Positions 9,223 to 18,671 of a stretch of 23,445 bases of DNA are shown piece by piece. The notes under the pieces are model-generated. The model made no database searches, was not told the DNA's origin, and worked only from the letters and a program-made list of their open reading frames with translations. The DNA is from Chara braunii (Eukaryota > Streptophyta > Charophyceae > Charales > Characeae). Position numbers and translations under genes: made by a program. The first letter of the stretch is position 1; every line of letters starts with the position of its first letter. Location of the stretch: NCBI GenBank assembly GCA_003427395.1, contig BFEA01000154.1, forward strand, positions 2,651,071-2,674,515, in the 5' to 3' direction.

Positions 9223-9834
9223 GTTATGGGTTAGAAGTGAGAAAGGGACTAGGCACGATTTACGTGTAAAGCTGGTTTTATTATCATTGGAAGTGTATCA
9301 CATGGTTAGATTGGTTGTCCTAGTCGACCGACGTAGGACCGCGCTCGGGAGATCAACGCCCCGAGCGTCAGTTCGCGCGCGGCGGGTTTGATTAAGGCAT
9401 GAACCACGTACCTCTATGCTACAACGAACAAGAAATGCCCTCGGCTGGGTCACCTCTGCCATTGTACCCTATGATAGGCTAGGGTCATGCAAAGGTACAA
9501 CTTACCTCGACCTGCGGGAGTTGTCACCATTTCGTCAGTGGGTGTATCCCTGCTGAGCGACGAGTCCGCAGTACGAAAGTTTTTACATGCGATCGCAGAG
9601 GTTGACCAACCAAGGGCGTTTCTCGTTTGTTGTAGTATAGGGGGTACGGGCGGTCAACGCCTTTATCAAAGTTGTACGCAAATCGCCACTCGGGGGGGGT
9701 TGATCTCCCGAGTGCGACCCTACGACGGTCAACTTGGACGGTCAGACTATCCACGCGATACACTCACAAATAAATAAAATCAAACTTCGTACGTAAATCG
9801 CGGCTAGTCCCTTTTTCAAGTCAACCCACAACTC
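9223..9834. mobile_element. Fold-back pair of family X repeats (copies 3 and 4)
   Basis: The left arm starts GTTATGGGTTAGAAGTGAGA and the complement of the right end reads GTTGTGGGTTGACTTG. Both continue through AAAGGGACTAG, CGATTTACGT, CTCGGGAGATCAAC, the GTACC..CTATGCTACAAC block and AGAAATGCCCTC/AGAAACGCCCTT, so some 250 bp of each arm is inverted. The right arm extends further into GTACAACTTACCTCGACCTG and CGGGAGTTGTCACC, which copies 1 and 2 also have. The core at 9455-9560 belongs to one arm only. Either two insertions landed head to head, or this is a true fold-back element. Confidence 0.7.
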
Positions 9835-10091
9835 TAAGCGAAACGACAATGTTTGAGAGAACTTTGAGTATTTTTGTCTGATTATGATGAGGATAGGTGT
9901 GTGTGGGTTGTATGAGAATGGAAAATGTTTTAGTAATACACCTATGTGCTTCGATGCGTGTGATAATATATTAGTCAGCATTCTGTTGATTTTAACATCA
10001 TAGGTATTTGGGCAATGCCTTGCATATCTGGTGCGGCTAAGGTTGAATGACTCGGAGGCGGCATCAGTATTGCTATGCATGCCATTTACTG
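9835..10091. other. No recognisable feature between family X copies
   Basis: AT-rich, non-coding, with no clear repeat. Confidence 0.4.
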
Positions 10092-10441
10092 ATTGTCAAG
10101 CGCATTGGTCCCACAAGGGGACCCTCCCAGCCATGTCAGGCAAAATTTTGCATGACTTCTCGTAGAGCGGTGCCGCTCCGGTCGAGTGCGCTAGGCATAC
10201 CTCTCGCGAACCTCTACGACATGATAGGGTAACCGGAGGTATAACTTACCTCTACCTGGGGGAACTGTCACCTTTCTCGGTAGGCGTATCCCCTCCGAGC
10301 TACCGAACCACGTGCAAAAGCTTCTCGAGTGCAATCGCAGAGGTGGCCCAAGCGAGGGCGTTTCTCGTTTGCTGTAGCATATGGGGTATTTGCGGTTCAT
10401 GCCTTAATCGAACCCGTGTGTGAATCGACGTTCGGGAAACT
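10092..10441 (+). repeat. Dispersed repeat family X, copy 2 (truncated)
   Basis: It is collinear with the complement of copy 1: GTCAAGCGCATTGGTCCC, CATACCTCTCGCGAACCTCT, ACGACATGATAGGG, ACTTACCTCTACCTG, CGCAGAGGTGG, GAGGGCGTTTCTCGTTTG and TGTAGCATATGGGGTA. It lacks the AAGTTATGGG end and stops at a T-run beginning about 10441. Confidence 0.7.
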
Positions 10442-10525
10442 TTTTTTTTTTTTTAATAGAACGCCCCTTTGAATATACCACGTGACATTATATTTGAATG
10501 TGTCATGGGTTGAGTGCCGTGTAGG

Positions 10526-10649
10526 GTATACATGGGTTTTAAAAGGAGGGAAAGGGGTATATATGGGTTCTAAAAGGGGGAAAGGGGGTATACATGGGTT
10601 TTAAAGGGGGGGAAGGGGATATACATGGGTTCAAAAGGGGTTGAAAGAT
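10526..10649. repeat. 31-bp x4 minisatellite
   Basis: The ATGGG core recurs with a constant 31-base spacing (TAYATGGG near 10529, 10560, 10591 and 10622). Each unit reads GTATACATGGGTTTTAAAAG then a G-rich half. The units are strongly strand-asymmetric in purines. Confidence 0.88.
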
Positions 10650-10679
10650 ATTTTGACTTCCAAAGTGTATGTTTTTGTT

Positions 10680-10682
<3 letters not shown>

Positions 10683-10721
<39 letters not shown>
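10683..10721. repeat. T39 homopolymer
   Basis: Thirty-nine consecutive T. It could be the poly(A) tail of a minus-strand retrotransposed sequence, but no recognisable body is attached. Confidence 0.9.
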
Positions 10722-10722
<1 letters not shown>

Positions 10723-10938
10723 TGAAAGGCCTGGTGTGGGTTGCAAGGGTGGGTGGTACGAACTCTCCTCCTTCCAAATTTGTTTCCTTTTTTTATTTAT
10801 GAATTTATTAGGAATTATGAAGCGAACCTCATCCAAAAGTTGGTTGCATAGCAATTCTAGACAACATATTTTTTTTACAAAATTTTTTGTTTTGTTTTTT
10901 TGAATTCCAAGGCCCCACCAAAGCTGCCACTCATTTAT

Positions 10939-11007
10939 CGAATATAACGCCCAAGCGTTATAAACGAACATAATGTCCCCCGTGCATTATATTCGTATAT
11001 AACGCCC
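10939..11007. repeat. Two adjacent hairpins with ATATAACGCCC direct repeats
   Basis: TATAACGC/GCGTTATA (10943-10962) is a perfect 8-bp stem with a CCAA loop. CGAACATAATG/CATTATATTCG (10965-10995) is a 10-pair stem with one mismatch. ATATAACGCCC flanks the pair at both ends. A related CGAACATAACGC occurs at about 21283. Confidence 0.75.
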
Positions 11008-11128
11008 GATCATTATTTTTGGGTGAAGATGCTAGTAGTCGCCAGAATGTATCAGACTTGTAATAAGGAGAATTGCAAATCTTATTGCTTTTTTTTCTTC
11101 TTATTTTCTTTATTTTCGTTTTTTTTGT

Positions 11129-11892
11129 CTTTTCTTAAAAACTAAGCCACATTATGTTCTTAATTTCACCTTTCACTATCTATCTATCATTACTCCTAAG
11201 CCTATACAGAGGATTAGTGCCCTGCCGGCCAGGCAGGGCGTTTTCCCTGTGAAATCTAAAGGTCATAACTGAGGCCAGACTCTCACTACTACTTCATTGA
11301 ATGTATCTGATCGCTTTCGCGACAAAAGCTTTGCGTCTTTTTTTTTGTTTAACTTAGTCTTTGTTTTGTCTGACTGTGGAACTGGAACGCCCTCACTGTG
11401 GACGGAGCTTGGACGCCCTCGAAAAAGGTCGAAGCAACTTTGTTTCCCCCCCCGACCCCTTCTTTTGTCAATGTCCCCACCGTGACCACCTGCAGCACTC
11501 TTGGTGCCAACGAACTGAGATAGTTGACTTGCTTCCCCCACTCGATATTGGCAGGGTCTTTGGCCATTGCGAGTGTGTGTGGGGGCGGTGGTGGTGTGTG
11601 GGAGAGTGCTGGCCATAGATACCGCCGTTACTTGATGGGTGCAGGGGAAGTAGATGGAGGCGCAACAACTTGCAAATGCTCGGTCTTTGCGTTAACTGTC
11701 CCCCCGTCGTCCCCGGTGGCCCCAACCTACTACCTGACCACCACGGATTAGGGCGGGGGACGACATGCATCCCCTTAAATTGTGAGAGGTAGCTGTGCTT
11801 GCAGGGTTCACTTGTATATGCTTAGGGGAAGTGGTAGGTAGGTAGTGAAAGGTGAAATTGAGAGAATAATATAACTTAGTTTTTAAAAAAAA
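11129..11892. mobile_element. Fold-back element, family F copy A
   Basis: The arms are about 80 bp. Left: TTAAAAACTAAG, TAATTTCACCTTTCACTATC, CTAAGCCTATACAGAGG. Right, in complement: TTAAAAACTAAG, CAATTTCACCTTTCACTACC, CTAAGCATATAC. The interior (GT-rich, 11380-11760) has short open frames on both strands but no recognisable protein. Copy B lies at 12492-13015. Confidence 0.7.
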
Positions 11893-12377
11893 GAAAAAAG
11901 AAAAAAAAAGTCATTTTTCATGTGGGTACCATAATGGGAAAATCGAACGGGACCACTCAAACTTCAGGCTTGGCAAAACTCGGTGCGCAGTGAAATTCAG
12001 GATTGGCAAAATCAGGATTGGAGGCGGTGGTGGTTTAAGGCCCAACTAATTCAATTACCTGTCGAATCTGGACAGGATGGCCTTTCAGGCCATTTTTATT
12101 GTCATTATAGTATTACGGGAAACAACCATATCCGTGTTCAAGCCTCCAACGAGGGAAGATGGGGGAGCTGCACCCACGAGCAGGTGTGATAACTGCTACA
12201 GCAAGTGGGTGATAACAACCAGGGGTCAAGTAGTAGCATCGACACCGAGCTTCTTCTTCTATGGGCCAATTGTTGTGCCTCCCCTCCGCCTATGAGCATC
12301 AACAGTCTTTGCTTAATGTTGTTGGGGGGGGTCAACGGCCTATGTCTAGGTGGTGGGTGCCAAGCTTGCCCAGGACG
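11893..12377. other. No recognisable gene
   Basis: An A-rich stretch (11885-11912) adjoins the fold-back element. The rest may include the body of the SINE at 12378-12457 (read minus), whose 3' end could not be placed. Confidence 0.4.
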
Positions 12378-12457
12378 GTACTCGAGGCCAACGGGATTGA
12401 ACCCAAGACCTGCTGAATGCCACTTGCGTGCCTTACCGGCTGAGGCTAGGCCGCTGG
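12378..12457 (-). mobile_element. tRNA-derived SINE head, copy 1
   Basis: Reading minus, a RNA polymerase III A box (TAGCCTCAGCCGG, 12448-12436) and a B box (GGGTTCAATCCC, 12404-12393) stand at tRNA-like spacing. Between them comes CACGCAAGTGGCATTCAGCA. The cloverleaf is not intact, so this is a SINE promoter, not a tRNA gene. A related copy is at 19262-19340. Confidence 0.7.
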
Positions 12458-12491
12458 ATGAAGTCAAAACTCTATTGTTTTTTATGAAACT

Positions 12492-13015
12492 GAACTATAT
12501 TCCTCTCCGAATTTCACCTTTCACCATCTACCTACCACCAAAAAAAAAAAAAAAAAAAAAAAAAACCATCTACCTACCACTAGTCCTAAACCTATACAGA
12601 GGACCTTTGCAAGCATAGCTACCTCTCACAATTAAGGGGGTGCATGCTGCCTATACAGAGGACCCCTGCAAGCATAGCTACCTCTCACAATTAAGGGGAT
12701 GCATGTTGCCCCCTCCCCTAATCGGTGGTCATCAGGGAGTAGGGTGGGGCTGCCAATGGGGGGAGCTGGTTGTGGTCAGGGAGTAGGGTGGGGCTGCCGG
12801 CTAATGCAAAGATCAAGCATTTGCCAGTAGCTGCGCCTTCCCCCACCCCCATTGAGTAACAGCAGTGGCTATGGTCAACACTCTCCCTCACACCACACAA
12901 CCCACTTAGGCTCACACTCACACCTGTGTTGGTCATAGACATAGACCCTACATACAACCCACTCACGCTCACACTCACAACTGTGTTGGTCATAGACATA
13001 GACCCTACATACAGG
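12492..13015 (+). mobile_element. Family F copy B with internal tandem duplications
   Basis: Collinear with the complement of copy A: AATTTCACCTTTCACCATCT, CTACCTCTCACAATTAAGGG, GGATGCATGTTG, CCCTAATCGGTGGT and GCATTTGCCAGTAGCTGCGC. It contains a 59-bp unit twice (12591-12649, 12650-12708), a 57-bp unit twice (12897-12953, 12954-13010), a repeated GGTCAGGGAGTAGGGTGGGG block near 12730-12797, and a poly(A) insertion. No opposing second arm is visible, so the copy may be incomplete. Confidence 0.7.
12524..12580 (+). mobile_element. Poly(A)-only insertion with 15-bp target duplication
   Basis: CCATCTACCTACCAC occurs at 12524-12538 and again at 12566-12580, with C plus 26 A between the copies. 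Copy A has this site once. A long target duplication and a pure A tract are what target-primed reverse transcription leaves when almost no body is copied. Confidence 0.75.
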
Positions 13016-13168
13016 TCCAACTAATATCTATCAGGGATAGCAAGGGGACTATCACAATGGGTTGACACTACGTGCGACGTAGGTGCTTAAGACTTCAGCC
13101 AAGGCAAAACATACGGTAGACACAGTCGTAGTCACAACAACATGGCATCCAAGGGTCAAGCGAGAAGC

Positions 13169-13240
13169 AAGTAAAGAGAGAGTAGGCACACCAAGGAAAA
13201 AACGAAGTAAAGAGAGAGTAGGCACACCAAGGAAAAAACG
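13169..13240. repeat. 36-bp tandem duplication inside left pseudo-LTR
   Basis: AAGTAAAGAGAGAGTAGGCA then CACCAAGGAAAAAACG is present twice, head to tail (13169-13204 and 13205-13240). The right pseudo-LTR has it once, so it arose after or during formation of this copy. Confidence 0.92.
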
Positions 13241-13399
13241 AAGAAAGACTGACACACAGGTCTCCCAAACGCGACCCTGAAGAGTCGTCATAAAAAATAT
13301 TAAATGAAGTAACGACTCAACAAGACTGACAACGTGCACTGAAGCAGGGAATTGACCGTCGTCAATGTCCTGCACAATAAAAGCTCAGTCAGCCAGCGC

Positions 13400-13449
13400 G
13401 ACCCTACGCCGTGTTTCGGCTGGTCGCCAACCAACCATCATCAGGGGTC
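13400..13449 (-). ncRNA. Hammerhead ribozyme motif, left pseudo-LTR
   Basis: Reading minus: GACCC, core CTGATGA, one unpaired T, stem II GGTTGG/CCAGCC with a 7-nt loop, core GAAA, short stem III, then GTA^GGGTC. Stem I (GACCC/GGGTC) is 5 bp and perfect. Stem III has an A.C mismatch beside its closing C-G pair, so this copy may cleave poorly. The predicted scissile bond is between minus-strand bases at 13405 and 13404. Confidence 0.72.
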
Positions 13450-13937
13450 AAAAGAACGTCGCAAATTGGAGGACTTGCTCAATCAGTCAACTAACTTAAG
13501 TAGTCATGAAACCCGACGCCCGAGACCAAAACCCAAACTTCAAAGTTGTACCAAATCCTAAATTCCAGAGAGTACCAGAATATCCATGCCTCAATCCGCA
13601 ATCACTAGACTAATGAACCATGACTACGAAGGAGGTCCGGTAGCCCCAGTCAGAAGGGACTAGAATCTCAACGCAGACCTTCAAAAGACAAGAGAGATGA
13701 ATCGTAGACGAGAAGAGAAGAGAGGGATTCGAACTAGAGTCTCTTGGATAAAAGACAGGAGAAGGGAAGAGCAAAGAGAGCCGGTCCAAAGCCAGAGTTC
13801 AGCAAGGAGAGAAGTTCGAGCCCATTGCATACAGCCCATGCTCAGCAGAGAAACTTAAGAATACCCATGCATAAATGTACAAACTATACCCGAGCCCAAC
13901 TTCTATTACCCTCATCCCTGCAGGTAAAGCAAGACGC

Positions 13938-16805
13938 CTAGTTATCCCAGATCCCACCATACTTGCTTGAGAAGTTCACCAAGGCCGTATCGAAATAATT
14001 ATCAAGAAAGTTTCTCAGCCTCAACTCTATCTTCAGAATCAACAAGAAAGTCGTTTCCGCCCCTTTCATCGTAGTATATCTCTTTGCCCTGTGCAAAAAG
14101 GTGCTGATAACCGCCAGTTTTTGTTGTCGGTTCGAGTATGAACAGTAGTCCTGCAAGTTCTGAAAGATCAGTCGACCACTCCTCACCCCTCCCTGATTTT
14201 TATGGGTGGCTGCACAAAAAATTTCATCCAGCCAATATCTCGCCATCACTACACACCCAAGAAAAGCCCAGTGAGATGCAGAGTCTGTTTTTTCCAAGGT
14301 GAGGTTATCGTGGTAACAATTGGAAAAGGTTTGTACAACCTCCTCAGCCCGCCTCCTCGAGTCCTCGTCCCTCTGCTTGTAACGGAGGAAGATCGACACA
14401 TCATCCACAATACGTGCCCCATACGTAAGGTCTCTCATACCCCTCAAAGAGTTCAAAAACTTAAATTTAGAGTGAGCCGATAGAAGACATGCAAGTGCAG
14501 GACTAGAAGCCTTGCCCATAGGTGTGCCAATATGCTATCTCAGAATCAAGCCACACGCATTCACATACGTACAACGCAGCTCAAATTCCACAAAACAAAT
14601 AATGTCTTCAAAATCAACAGACAACAAACCAATCTGCCCATTCCCCGTTTTTATCTTAGCACCCTTGCCACGTTGTTGTACAAGCACCCCCCGACCTCCA
14701 TGCAACCGTCAGAAATCCACGACCCATCGAACTGCCTTCATCACCGCATCGTGTGGTAAATTACAAAACATTTCTTTGATGTCATACACCGCCAACACAA
14801 AGCCCTCACCCTTTCTCAGATCCTTGTTAGCCGTCGAGATCGTATCAATCAACTCTTCTGTACTCTTCATGTTAAAAATGCTTCTTGCAGGCAGATCCCA
14901 CAACATCCTGTTAATAGCTCTAGCCACCGTTTTGCTAACCTTCACCCCACTTTCCTCGAACGTCGGACAGATCGGTCTCCACCTACTAACGTCCTTATGT
15001 TTGGGGATAACATAACACATCCCTAACCTGCCCTGCGTATTCCATTTCCCCAGCCTGGTCAACCCCAATTCCTCGAACTTACGACCATTATCAACATTCA
15101 GCTCCTCCGTCACATCACATCTCTCGAAGCCCAAGTTCTTAACAAAACATCTTATCCATCCCTTTACGGTAAATCAAAGGGCAACACACCAGAGAATCAT
15201 CCGGGTTATGATCTACCGGGCAACACACGAGGCCCTTAAACCGATTCCTTCGTCCACTCACTTCCGCAGTATCACAGCAACCATGTTCTTCCCTCTTGGT
15301 CCTATTAAAACACCCCTCAATCATCTGATCAGATAACATCCCCCCAAATTCCCTCTATGTCAGCCTACAAACACCCAACAGAGAGTCAAAAGCCTTGAGC
15401 AGTTGCTTTCTCAAATTACTCATAGAGCATCCATATGTAGGCTTTGGAATATTCCAAACATTCCTTATCCATTATGGCACAAAATCTGCTTCACTCGTCC
15501 TAAAACAGACATGCCCATCAACTCGAGTAAAACGCTCGTCCACCCCGGCACAACCACAAACCACATCCTTTTCTCTAGCCATAAAGCGAAAATTGTAGAT
15601 AATATCCCCAATACTGTGATTTTTGACGAACACCACCTGCATACGTCGGACCACCATCAGTCTCCAAGCCTCCACCAAAACCAACTCCCCAACCAAATTA
15701 GCACACAGCCTTCGAATCTCCGTCTTGCACAACGTCTCATCAAAAGTAATTTTCACGGTAAGTCTGTTGCGCACATTGACACCAAACCTTCTCCTAATTA
15801 CTCCAGACAAAATGCATCGCAGGGTGTAACGCGTGCGTTTCTCTGAAAAGGAACGAACCACACTAAACAACCAAATAAGTTGCTCTAAATCCCATGAAGA
15901 CAATTGCTTCCTAGAGGGTGGAAAACTCAAAAAATTGACCAGAATAGGTTTGAAGGTATACAAGGAAGAACAGAAGGAGACAATGTTGAAGAATTTCAGT
16001 GCCATACCATGCGACAACTATCCTTGCACCCTCCTCAATTGCGATCTCCAACGACAACAACCCACTTCTGAAGACCCGAAACATCTCTTAATCAGCTTCC
16101 ATTGATTGATCAACAGATCGCCACCCTCACATTCAATCTTCACGTAACTCATTGCGCGCTTCCTACAGTCATTCAATATCCTAATCAGACTAGCCGATGA
16201 AAGCCCCTCCGATGTATTAAAGATGAGACGACTCTTTTTGCCATTCTTCTTGCTACCCACCTCACTACAACGGGTCCTCCTGGTTCTTTCCTTTTTTCCC
16301 GGCCTCCGTTTTCGACATTTACGGGCTCTATCCCTACTGTTCAGGTGTGGACAAAAACGTCGAATCACAAACTTCTCGATTTCAAACAAGTCCTCCTCTA
16401 GACAAAAAAACAAGGGCAGCGCAACTTAGCTTTCCGAACCACACCGTCTTAACCAGCTATACAGTCGCTCGTTTCTTTTTCCTGACGTCACAACATTCTG
16501 ATTACTGACCCGAAATAGATGTCAGTGCTCCCTCCACCTAACCTTCAACGACCTAGTCGTAACTCCCACATACACATGCTTGACCCACAGAGAAACCAAA
16601 ATGTAGACCAACGGACGTCACAACTTACCAAATCAAGATGTCGAACCTTCGTCAAGTAGTCAACAAACTTCAGAGCCCAAGGAATCTCCCCTTCCAAGAT
16701 TAACGTCAGTATCAATCTTCGATACCAACCCTCAACCACACCATTCCTTACGCCAGTCTTCGAGCTAGCCTTGATCTTACGAACAAGCTTCCAACATCTA
16801 GCCAC
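13938..16805 (-). pseudogene. Penelope-type polyprotein: N-terminal GIY-YIG nuclease plus reverse transcriptase
   Basis: Nearly one frame on the minus strand. The GIY-YIG core is VYILVSLWVKHVYVGVTTRS followed by RWREH (16608-16525), with V-Y-I and Y-V-G standing for GIY and YIG. Later EIEKFVIRRFCPHLNS (about 16386-16335) gives the catalytic-Glu helix and the N-P-L-N-like end. Next comes an RT-upstream region with a C-G-C / RVDGHVCFR block (about 15550). RT motifs follow: YVIPKHKDVSRWRPI, motif A YDIKEMF (Asp near 14783), motif B GTPMGKASSPALA (about 14530-14490), motif C RIVDDV (14400-14408), then the FLGCVV and KLAVISTFLHRAKR thumb region. There is no C-terminal GIY-YIG before the stop at 13938. 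Stops lie near 16522, 16426, 16018, 15472, 15346, 14709 and 14537, and one frameshift near 15135. The catalytic RT aspartates remain. A further frameshift separates the 16805-16609 N-terminus from the GIY core. Confidence 0.85.
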
Positions 16806-16869
16806 GTTCGGGACAACACGTTAGGCCGATTTTGAAGGGATGTCTTCCACCTCTGTGCTGACTTCCATA

Positions 16870-18324
16870 TCACCTAAGCTAGAGGGTATAGATCCCCCTC
16901 CCCATCACCCGGGCCATGCCGAGTCGTCTTCATCGTCGTTTCCTTATCTTTCTTGCCGAAGCGTGCATCGACCCTCATCTCGGCAATCTCATCCGTCGTT
17001 GCCTCGACAGTCTTGTAAGTAATACCTTCTTGTTTACACAAGGTCTCGAGACCTGACTTCTTCAAGGCCCTTAATCTTTTCCTTCCAATCTGCAGAAATG
17101 TGAACCTGTCATTGGCATCAACGGCCGACCTATCATTACTGCCATACGACCGGGTGTAAATCGCGGTCTACCTTTTCTTCCAATCTTCCGCGCGCTGCCG
17201 CTAATCTCAGTCGTCGCTTCCAATCTTGATTTGAGATTCGTACCTCCTGTTAGTGCGGCCGCAACCTCCGTCGTTAGTTTCTCAATCCGCTCCCTTAGCT
17301 TCACCACCTCGGCTTCCGCGACCAACTTTTCCGCCTCCGCCTCCATCCGTTTGCGTTCTTCTGCGGTCTTTCTCTGCTTTAACACCTCAACCTCCCGCAA
17401 TGTACAATGCTCCATGTCCCTCAGCTTCTTTAGCTCGTCACGAAGCGCATCAGACGGTGAATATAAAATACGAACCCTGGAGTGGGTACGGTTATCAATT
17501 TATGGCGTCGTCATGGATATACAACCCCTCTTGTTCCCGGGCCTTAAGGCTTCATTCATCCACATCTGAGTCTCTTCTGCAGATTGCTCCTTCTCCTTGC
17601 GTAATGGTCCAACCTTTGTCTTAAGTCCCAGAAGGAGCTCCTTATCCTTGTCCCTGCCTGCCCGGAGTTCTTGCATCTCCTTCATCAGTACGCTCATCCC
17701 ATTCTCCAACGGATCTCTCTTAACATTCATCTTTCGTCTGAGTTCTTCATTCTCTCGCAGTAGTCGGTTCACCAAACTCTCACTGCTGGAGCACTCTCGC
17801 TCCAGCTTCTTCCTGAATTCCTCATTTTCTCTCCTTAACTTTAAGACTTCTCCATTCTCCGAGCTCTTCTCGTCAGCGACGGGCGCTACAGTCGTAGCCA
17901 GCTTACCCCCCGCCGGCACAACTGCACCATACATTGAAACCAACCTATTCTCTAGACGATCTCCGACCCTTGCTTCAAATTCTTCGCGTTCTTTCTGTTG
18001 CTCCTTCCTGCTCTCAACTTCTTTCTCTCGCTTCTTTTCTGCATTTTCAGCCTCTGCCTGATCGTCGAAGGCGACGCACCTATCGAGACTTTGCCTCCAA
18101 AAACCTCTCCCTGCGCCATAGCCTCCCGCTGGATAAGTATACTGCATTGGTCCATGCTGCACAGGGGCCAGAGGGACCGCAGGAGCCGGCAAGGCCAGGA
18201 TCGGACGGCTCAAAGCAGCAACGTTAGCTCCAGTCGCAGGCGCCCTCGTTGGATGTGGGCACTCCCTTCGGAAATGTCCCGGAAGTCCGCAATTATAGCA
18301 GTTCCTGACGAACGGTGCCGCCAT
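16870..18324 (-). pseudogene. Gag-like CCHC zinc-knuckle / coiled-coil protein (element ORF1)
   Basis: The first ATG is at 18324, only about 65 bases inside the right pseudo-LTR. Residues 9-22 form a perfect C-X2-C-X4-H-X4-C zinc knuckle (CYNCGLPGHFRREC), a nucleic-acid-binding motif typical of retroelement Gag proteins. A Pro/Ala/Gly-rich linker follows, then a long Glu/Lys/Arg-rich coiled coil from about residue 75, broken by a stop at 17500 but resuming in the same frame (about 17460-17190). After a frameshift in the 17170-17070 region, a C-terminal segment GLETLCKQEGITYKTVEATT then DEIAEMR (about 17050-16970) looks like a small helical, SAP-like fold. That last label is a guess. Probable role: coating the element RNA in a ribonucleoprotein particle. 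Confidence 0.75.
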
Positions 18325-18671
18325 CTTGGTGTAGTGTAGCCACACAAACCGTGGTCCTATTCCTACGGTGGTTACTTACACGAGTGTATGCTTAAGACTT
18401 CAGCGAAGGCAAAACATACGGTAGACACAGTCTAGTCACAACAACATGGCATCCGAGGGTCAAGCGAGAAGCAAGTAAAGAGAGAGTAGGCACACCAAGG
18501 AAAAAAAGAAGAAAGACTGACACAGGTCTCCCAAACGCGACCCTGAAGAGTCGTCATAAGAATGTTCAATGAAGTAACGACTCAACAAGACTGACAGCGT
18601 GCAATGAAGCAGGGAATTGACCGTCGTCAATATCCTGCACAGTGCACAGTAAAAGCTTAGTCAGCCAGCGC

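Larger units (their letters stand above)
13084..13923 (-). repeat. Pseudo-LTR, left copy (3' end of element)
   Basis: It is a direct copy of 18389-19254, beginning TGCTTAAGACTTCAGC and ending in GAGCCCAACTTCTATTACC then CTCATCCCTG. Most positions agree with the other copy, with scattered substitutions and small indels. It holds a hammerhead motif and a private 36-bp tandem duplication. Confidence 0.92.

Noticed and set aside
9540-9590. Second type of hammerhead (CTGCTGAGCGACGAGTCC ... GAAAG)
   Set aside because: The CUGANGA core is broken, stem II does not pair, and other family X copies do not keep it.
10526-10649. CRISPR array
   Set aside because: Units are contiguous without unique spacers, and the window is eukaryotic.
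10570-10971. Lys-rich minus-strand ORF and Phe-rich plus-strand ORF
   Set aside because: Translations of the T39 tract and minisatellite.
12378-12457. Functional tRNA gene
   Set aside because: A and B boxes are present, but the acceptor stem and anticodon arm do not form and the sequence is shared with another repeat copy.
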